In this document: in pieces, positions 58,385-64,000 of the stretch
Position numbering within the stretch: the first letter of the stretch is position 1
Layout of the letters: each line of letters opens with the position of its first letter
Source: Idiomarina sp.
Lineage (GTDB): Bacteria; Pseudomonadota; Gammaproteobacteria; Enterobacterales; Alteromonadaceae
Direction: 5' to 3'
Assembly: GCA_020832105.1 (NCBI GenBank)
Contig: JAFIFH010000029.1
Coordinates: 1-64,000 of the forward strand
DNA length: 64,000 bases
Program-made: the position numbers and the translations under genes
Notes under the pieces: model-generated
Seen by the model: only the letters and a program-made list of their open reading frames with translations
Database searches by the model: none
What the model was told of the DNA's origin: nothing

Positions 58385-61300
58385 CAGGTTGCTCCTTGCT
58401 TACAGTAGCTGTCGAGTTGCTCAATGAGCGCTTTTGCTGGCCGATCAAAAAACGCACCATGCTCAGCACCGTTATGGCCGCGTAAGAACAAATACACCAC
58501 ACCGCCAATATGGGTGTCATAGTCATATGCATCACCCAGGCGGGCTTGCAATAGTCGATGCAGCGCCAGCGTATACAGCACATACTGCACGTCATAGCGG
58601 CTACTGAGCATCTTATCGCGCATCGCAGACTGGGTATAATCTGCGTCACCTGGGCCCAGGTAATTCGACTTGTAGTCGGCCACGTAGTAACGCCCTTCAT
58701 GCTCAAATATTAAATCTATAAAGCCCTTTAACATGCCGTTCAGATAGTTGTCCTGCAGTGCAGGTCGCGGGTGTTCAGGCATCACATGCGCGGCGATGAG
58801 ATCATCAAGCTTGCGGGCACTGACCTGATGCAGAGCAAACCAGAATTCTGGTTCGGCCTTGTAATGCTGCAAGCCGGCTAGCGAAAATGTCTGGCCATTA
58901 TCCAGCTCGAAAAGGGTCGTTACATACAGTGCCAGCCAACTATCGAGCTGCTCGCGAAGTTCCAGCCATATGCCATGGGTGCAACGCTTATCGATAAGTA
59001 ACTGGCGTGACTGCGAATCTTCGGCGATGACGGCAAAGCCCAACTCTGCAGCATCCTCAAGGATATTGTGCAAAAAGGTGCCCGGCTCTGCGCCACGTGG
59101 AAAATGATGCAGATGCGGCCCACCTTCGCTGGCAATCACAGGCTGCACCGCTTCAGCGGGCTCTGCGTCGGCACCGTCTTCTTCATACAGGTTTGCCTCC
59201 AACGCACTTTCCGGCTCACGTAAACCGGTATATTTAAGGGCCGAGTAACTGGCTATCCACCAGCTTGCAAATCGATGCTGTGCCGGCATCTGGCGCACCA
59301 CTGGCTGACCGATTTGCGCAACGGGTGGGGTCCAGTGTTGATTGGTTACCGCCGGTTGCGGACACACCCGAATACCAGGTTGATTTGACCAGGTGCGTTT
59401 CGCCTGGCTGATAAAGTCAGCGGGCATGCTGTCTTTGCCCGCTGAGGCTCCAGCCAGATAGGCCAATGCGGAATGTTGCCAGTCTTTGACTGGCGCCACA
59501 CTTGCCCAGCAGGCAAATCGGGAACGGGTTAAGGCCACGTACAAGCGACGGATTTCCTCACCCAGGCGCTCTTCGTCTACCTGCTTTATCACCTCAGGGG
59601 TAGCCTGCATGCTATGCCGTAACTCACCCTCGTCATCGTGATAAGAAAACAATGTGCGCTTTTCATCAATCGCTCGGCTGGCACTACTAAAGGGTAAAAA
59701 CACCAACGGGTATTCGAGCCCTTTAGACTTGTGCACCGTAACGATCTGGACCAGTTGGGAATCACTTTCCAGCCGCACGCTTTGCTCGTCGCTACCTTCT
59801 TCGTCGGCGTGGTAAATCTTTTCCTGCAAAAAACGCAACAACGCATGCTCACCATCAAGCATGCCAGCAGCCTGCTGCAGTAATTCCGCTAAATGCAGAA
59901 GATCGGTAGATTCGCGCTCCCCACCAATCTCACTGAGTAGCCGCGTCGCAATATCAAAGTCGTGAATAACCTGATGTAACATTGCCAGTACACCCTGGGT
60001 TTGCCAGCTATGCGCGTACTGCAAGAACTGCTCTACCCGGCTATCCCAGGCCAAATCATCATGTTGCAAGTGGGCCAGCTCACTCACCGGCACATCTAAT
60101 AGTCTGGTATACAACGCGTTGGTCAGCCCCTGACGTTGCTGCGGATACGCACAAGCGTGCAATATAGCCAGCACATCTCTGGCCACTGCGGTGTCGTAGA
60201 CCGAGTTCCGGTCCGACAGGTACACACTAGCGACACCTCGCGCACGCAGATGCTGTTGCACCAGGTAGCCTTCGAAACGACTATTAACCAGGACGGCGAT
60301 ATCGGCACTTCGCAACGCGTTTAGCTTGCCATCCGCCTGACGAATGCCGGTGAGCCCCTGCTCAGCGCCCTGCAGTAAGGACACAATGTAGCTGGCACAG
60401 CTCGCCGCTTGCTGCTCGTTGTAATCACCTTTGCTGATTGGCTTGCTCGGGTCTTCAGTGTTCTCATCAAGCCATAGTTGTAGGGCTTCACTGACCTGCT
60501 CACCATCAATCACCAATGACGCTTGCTGGCCATGGGCTGCCACCTCAACAAAAGGAACCTGATTACCGTTAGGCCGATTAAATAAGAAGGCTTTCTTCGG
60601 CAATGAGGACTCAGCAGGCAAAAAGACATGGTTGCTGGCCGCCACCATGTCATGGCTAGAACGGAAGTTACGGGCCAGGGTAAAATGCCGGCCTGCAGTG
60701 TCCCGCCGAGCTTGCAAATAGGTGAAAATATCGGCTCCCCTGAATGCATAAATCGCTTGTTTGGGGTCGCCAATTAAATAGATAGCGCTATTTGCAGGCT
60801 GCTCTGCCAATCGATAAATGGTATTGAAAATAGTGTATTGGTCGGGGTCTGTGTCCTGAAATTCGTCGATCATCGCGATCGGGTACTGCGCCCGAACACG
60901 TTCCGCCAACTCATGCCCTGCTGGTTGTTGCAGGGCCTTGCGAGTTTGCAGAATAATATCGTCGAAACTCATTAAGGCATGCTGGTGAAGTTGTTGGCTA
61001 AAGCGGTGTTTGATCCACTGCGCGGCGTGGTAAAGCAGCTCAGTTTTGATGCTCGGCCCGCTGTCCTGTAATGCTTTTAGCTCAGCGAGTTTACCGGTAA
61101 ATGTGAGGTGCGCGGTGTCGATACTCAGCAACTGAGCAAAGCCCTCAACCGAATAATTATCGAGCATGGCAGGGGTCACCTTAGGTAGCGCATGGACCGC
61201 CTCAGCCACAGGTAGATCCAACCACGCCTGCACTGGCTGTAATGCCTTTTTGGTGGCATTGGGCGCTACTTTACGTTTATTCAGTAACCAGCCCTGGGCA

Positions 61301-62103
61301 TCTGCTTCATCGACAAACTGCAACAATTGCGGCAAATAGCTTTGCCATGCACGATGCACCTCAGTCACCCGAGCCTCGTACTCGGCCCGTTTTGTCGCCA
61401 CCAGCGCGGTGATATCTAATGGCTGTGGCGGCGCGTCGTCGACCATCGCCCACAATGGCAAACTGAGTTTAGCTAACCCTTGTGGGGAACTGGCAACATC
61501 AGCGACTGCTGCATAATCATCTGCCTGCAGGGGGTAGACCATATTGCGCCAATAGTCTCGCGCAGCGTCATCACGAAACTTTTGCAACTCGGTGGTCAGC
61601 TCCTGAGAGAACAGGCTGCCACTGCTAAATGCGTGTTCGCGTAACAACCCCTGACACCAGCTGTGGATGGTTTTTACACTCGCCTCGTCCATCCATTCAC
61701 TGGCAGTCTGCAGTGCCTGCGCGCAACGCGCCCAACTGGCGATTGGATAGCTTTGTCGCAACGTGACCAAAAATGGGTCGACAGCGTCACATGTTGCATC
61801 CTCAGCCTGGCGAAACCATCGCGCTGCCTCCACCAGCCTTAAACGAATACGGTCTTTTAACTCTGCCGTGGCCGCTTTAGTAAAGGTGACCACCAAAATA
61901 TTTGGCGGTAAGAGTGGCGCAGCGTCGCTACCGTCACCATGCTCAGCGGCTGCGCCCACATCTTTGATATGGGCAAGAATAAACCGAATATACAAAGCTG
62001 CAATGGTATAGGTCTTTCCAGTCCCGGCGCTGGCTTCAATCAAACTACTGCCCACCAGGGGTAGTTGTAGTGGGCTACTCAGGGTGACACTAGGCGTACT
62101 CAT
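58384..62103 (-). CDS. recB: Exodeoxyribonuclease V beta subunit RecB
   Basis: 3'-5' helicase and the only nuclease of RecBCD; loads RecA after Chi. N-terminal UvrD-type helicase starts with the Walker A EASAGTGKTYT, followed by IDEFQDTDPDQY, IGDPKQAIYAFRGAD, VHKSKGLEYPLVFLP and RRLYVALTRSRF. The C-terminal nuclease has Asp1130 (GFIDLIFEHEG), Asp1143 and Lys1145 (ADYKSNYLG). 1239 residues. ATG overlaps the recC stop by 4 bases. Confidence 0.97.
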   Translation of the reverse strand: MSTPSVTLSSPLQLPLVGSSLIEASAGTGKTYTIAALYIRFILAHIKDVGAAAEHGDGSDAAPLLPPNILVVTFTKAATAELKDRIRLRLVEAARWFRQAEDATCDAVDPFLVTLRQSYPIASWARCAQALQTASEWMDEASVKTIHSWCQGLLREHAFSSGSLFSQELTTELQKFRDDAARDYWRNMVYPLQADDYAAVADVASSPQGLAKLSLPLWAMVDDAPPQPLDITALVATKRAEYEARVTEVHRAWQSYLPQLLQFVDEADAQGWLLNKRKVAPNATKKALQPVQAWLDLPVAEAVHALPKVTPAMLDNYSVEGFAQLLSIDTAHLTFTGKLAELKALQDSGPSIKTELLYHAAQWIKHRFSQQLHQHALMSFDDIILQTRKALQQPAGHELAERVRAQYPIAMIDEFQDTDPDQYTIFNTIYRLAEQPANSAIYLIGDPKQAIYAFRGADIFTYLQARRDTAGRHFTLARNFRSSHDMVAASNHVFLPAESSLPKKAFLFNRPNGNQVPFVEVAAHGQQASLVIDGEQVSEALQLWLDENTEDPSKPISKGDYNEQQAASCASYIVSLLQGAEQGLTGIRQADGKLNALRSADIAVLVNSRFEGYLVQQHLRARGVASVYLSDRNSVYDTAVARDVLAILHACAYPQQRQGLTNALYTRLLDVPVSELAHLQHDDLAWDSRVEQFLQYAHSWQTQGVLAMLHQVIHDFDIATRLLSEIGGERESTDLLHLAELLQQAAGMLDGEHALLRFLQEKIYHADEEGSDEQSVRLESDSQLVQIVTVHKSKGLEYPLVFLPFSSASRAIDEKRTLFSYHDDEGELRHSMQATPEVIKQVDEERLGEEIRRLYVALTRSRFACWASVAPVKDWQHSALAYLAGASAGKDSMPADFISQAKRTWSNQPGIRVCPQPAVTNQHWTPPVAQIGQPVVRQMPAQHRFASWWIASYSALKYTGLREPESALEANLYEEDGADAEPAEAVQPVIASEGGPHLHHFPRGAEPGTFLHNILEDAAELGFAVIAEDSQSRQLLIDKRCTHGIWLELREQLDSWLALYVTTLFELDNGQTFSLAGLQHYKAEPEFWFALHQVSARKLDDLIAAHVMPEHPRPALQDNYLNGMLKGFIDLIFEHEGRYYVADYKSNYLGPGDADYTQSAMRDKMLSSRYDVQYVLYTLALHRLLQARLGDAYDYDTHIGGVVYLFLRGHNGAEHGAFFDRPAKALIEQLDSYCKQGAT

Positions 62104-64000
62104 TTGGCACCCCCCTGCCCTGAACCGTAGGAGGTAAGCTGTGCTTTATCCATCATCGCTTTAAAACTCTGATAATGACGTTCACTGACGCCTTCGAAAT
62201 CCGCCATGGTTAATGCCTCAGCCTGTGGGTAAAAACGCGACAGATACACCAGGCTCTCCGCCTGTTTACTATAGGCTTGCGTTAGATCGAAGGATTTCGG
62301 CTTATCGAGCCAGGCCCAGGCCAGCGGCAAGGCGGTGGCCAGAGGCTGGCTCAGCGCATGGTCCATCAATCTGCCGAGCTCATCCAGATAGCCGCGGGCA
62401 TCGTCTGCAGACAGCGCTGCCAGCCGCACACTCGCCCCTTCGCCGACCAGCAGGGTTTCCACCTGATGGCTACCGGCAAATACCAGCTGGGCGATAAGAT
62501 GGCGCAGCCATAGCGAAACACAGTGTTTAGGCAGCACGTACTGGCTACGTGACGTGATATGGGCGACTTTACTGACTTTTACCAACACCTGTGTGAGCTG
62601 AGTATCCTGCTGCCGATGACGGTATAGATCGGTTAATTCCCCTTCTATCGCAAAACGACCTAAAGGCAGATTAAACGAAGTATCAGCAATATTCAGGTAA
62701 TCCCCTGCCCAGTAAGGCCGAATCGTGTCACTGATTGTGGCCACTGAATCTGCAAGGCGGGTTTTCAGGTGGTGTACTTCATAAGAGAGCGGTAACTGAC
62801 CCCGGCGGCGGATCCTGGCGAACGTATCATCGATGATCTCCGCACAGGCTGAGTGATGGGCAGGTTTGTGCAACAGCACCTGGGTCACCAGTTCATGCTT
62901 TACCTTCCACTCGTCGAGCTTATTTAAATTAAAGGCTTCGTCATCATAAGACTCACTGCTCAAATCCTGTAACGAAACCCCGAGCCGTTTACGCGCAAAT
63001 AATTGCGCGGGCTCGCGTAGCAGCCATTCCAGATCATAGAGTTGTAACGGTGCCTCAGGCTCGAAGGGCTCTAACTGCGCGGCGTCTTGCAATGGCGAAG
63101 AAATATTCTGGTGACCGTTCCTATGTATCGGCAGCCACTCTCTGGCATAGGTAAAAAATTGAGTATGACTGCCTTCGGGCGCGCTGAAGTAGTCTGCGGC
63201 GAAGGGCTGCAAACGATGGCTTGTGGTCAAACGATCAAGTAACAGGTCCTCGTCGTCCGCCGCAGGTTCGGCTTGCCAGCCAGCGGCAAGATGATCGCGC
63301 AGCTGCCCCACCAGCACCGACGGCGGCATTTCACTGTTGTCCTGCGCGCTCATGCCAACCCAACTGAGGTAGAATTGTTCCCGCGCAGACAGTAATGCCT
63401 CGAGAAATAAATAGCGGTCATCTTCGCGCCGTGAACGATCCCCTGGCTGATAATGTCCGGCCATCAAATCAAAGTCAGTGGCCGGGGTGCTGCGCGGGTA
63501 GTCAGCATCATTCATGCCGAGCAGGCACACTCGTTTAAATGGAATCGCACGCATTGGCATCAGCGTGGCGAAATTCACACTGCCAGCCATAAAGCGCTGG
63601 TTGAGGCCGCTTTCATCTACCGCCGAAAGCCATACTTCCTGCACAATGTTATAACGCAGGTCACCGTCAAACTGCGCCTCATCAATACTCTCAGCCAGCT
63701 CATCAAGGGCCTCGCGCAAACGATTGAGCATCAATTGCTCACTGTCCTCACGAGGACTAAACAGGTCATCCAGCAGTTGCTGTAAAATAGGATACCAGGC
63801 GCTAAAACTTTTTGCGTTGGCCAGCGCCCGCCAGTAAAACTGCAGGCAATTGATAATATCTGCCAGCGCACCCGCTGTCTGTGCTTGCATCCCTGCCACT
63901 TCAGTATAGGGCTCGATGCCTTGCCATGGCTGATTATCTACTTCGCCAGCGGCGTAGCCATACAGCATTCTTTGCAGCGCAAACAACCAGCTGTTCTCTG
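62100..64000 (-). CDS. recC: Exodeoxyribonuclease V gamma subunit RecC, 3' part
   Basis: The C-terminal 633 or so residues of RecC; the frame stays open to the window edge, reading ENSWLFALQRMLYGYA, a typical RecC stretch. CLLGMNDADYPRSTPATDFDLM and RSRREDDRYLFLEALLSARE are conserved; the last part is the inactive nuclease-like domain that sits over RecB. RecC scans for Chi. The N-terminus lies outside the window. Confidence 0.95.
   Translation of the reverse strand, partial: ENSWLFALQRMLYGYAAGEVDNQPWQGIEPYTEVAGMQAQTAGALADIINCLQFYWRALANAKSFSAWYPILQQLLDDLFSPREDSEQLMLNRLREALDELAESIDEAQFDGDLRYNIVQEVWLSAVDESGLNQRFMAGSVNFATLMPMRAIPFKRVCLLGMNDADYPRSTPATDFDLMAGHYQPGDRSRREDDRYLFLEALLSAREQFYLSWVGMSAQDNSEMPPSVLVGQLRDHLAAGWQAEPAADDEDLLLDRLTTSHRLQPFAADYFSAPEGSHTQFFTYAREWLPIHRNGHQNISSPLQDAAQLEPFEPEAPLQLYDLEWLLREPAQLFARKRLGVSLQDLSSESYDDEAFNLNKLDEWKVKHELVTQVLLHKPAHHSACAEIIDDTFARIRRRGQLPLSYEVHHLKTRLADSVATISDTIRPYWAGDYLNIADTSFNLPLGRFAIEGELTDLYRHRQQDTQLTQVLVKVSKVAHITSRSQYVLPKHCVSLWLRHLIAQLVFAGSHQVETLLVGEGASVRLAALSADDARGYLDELGRLMDHALSQPLATALPLAWAWLDKPKSFDLTQAYSKQAESLVYLSRFYPQAEALTMADFEGVSERHYQSFKAMMDKAQLTSYGSGQGGAK

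Overview
The window is a compact chromosomal segment of a gammaproteobacterium. The gene order (pncC/mutS, surE-pcm-nlpD-rpoS, eno-pyrG-mazG-relA, rseABC-lepA-lepB-rnc-era-recO-pdxJ-acpS, recCBD) and the protein sequences fit a marine Alteromonadales lineage, perhaps Idiomarinaceae; that family placement is inference from general resemblance, not from a search. I see no insertion sequence, integrase, prophage, tRNA, rRNA or CRISPR array.

Layout. 1-3 kb: 5' part of pncC (-) divergent from mutS (+), closed by a bidirectional terminator. 3-23 kb: almost uninterrupted minus-strand housekeeping genes in tight, often ATGA-overlapping operons: truD-surE-pcm-nlpD-rpoS with an upstream ispDF fusion, ftsB, eno, pyrG, mazG, relA, acpS, pdxJ, recO, era, rnc, lepB, lepA. 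23-25.4 kb: envelope-stress operon rpoE-rseA-rseB-rseC behind a recognisable sigma-E promoter. 25.5-29.5 kb: nadB, ygfX-sdhE (-), ygfZ and a SlyD-like prolyl isomerase. 29.6-36 kb: exported hydrolases (S9 peptidase, outer-membrane phospholipase A, Tat-type M20 amidohydrolase), a small membrane protein and a beta-barrel protein. 36-43 kb: iscR facing a complete sufBCDSATE operon; both promoters carry an IscR type-1 operator laid over a TTGAGT -35 box. 43-50 kb: 7TM diguanylate cyclase, TyrP-type permease, a second beta-barrel protein, a SAM methyltransferase and an unrecognised 614-residue membrane protein. 50-54 kb: ydbH-ynbE-ydbL, an inner-to-outer-membrane lipid-transport bridge. 54-64 kb: recC-recB-recD followed by a VRR-NUC/DEDDh-exonuclease fusion, with a 55-residue single-span protein overlapping its 3' end.

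How the parts work together. Sigma-E with RseA/RseB, the beta-barrel proteins, PldA, LepB and YdbH/YnbE/YdbL all concern envelope upkeep. IscR would sense Fe-S status and control its own gene and the only Fe-S assembly operon seen here, with YgfZ as an accessory Fe-S factor and SdhE as flavinylation factor. MutS, RecBCD and the double nuclease handle DNA repair; RpoS, RelA and SurE/Pcm cover stationary-phase stress.

Most likely to be new: the VRR-NUC/DnaQ double nuclease in the recCBD operon, a multi-stem-loop RNA candidate ending at 36300, the 614-residue membrane protein, the 55-residue protein behind a sigma-S-like -10, and several perfect inverted repeats at promoters or leaders (lepA, pldA, 36.1 kb).
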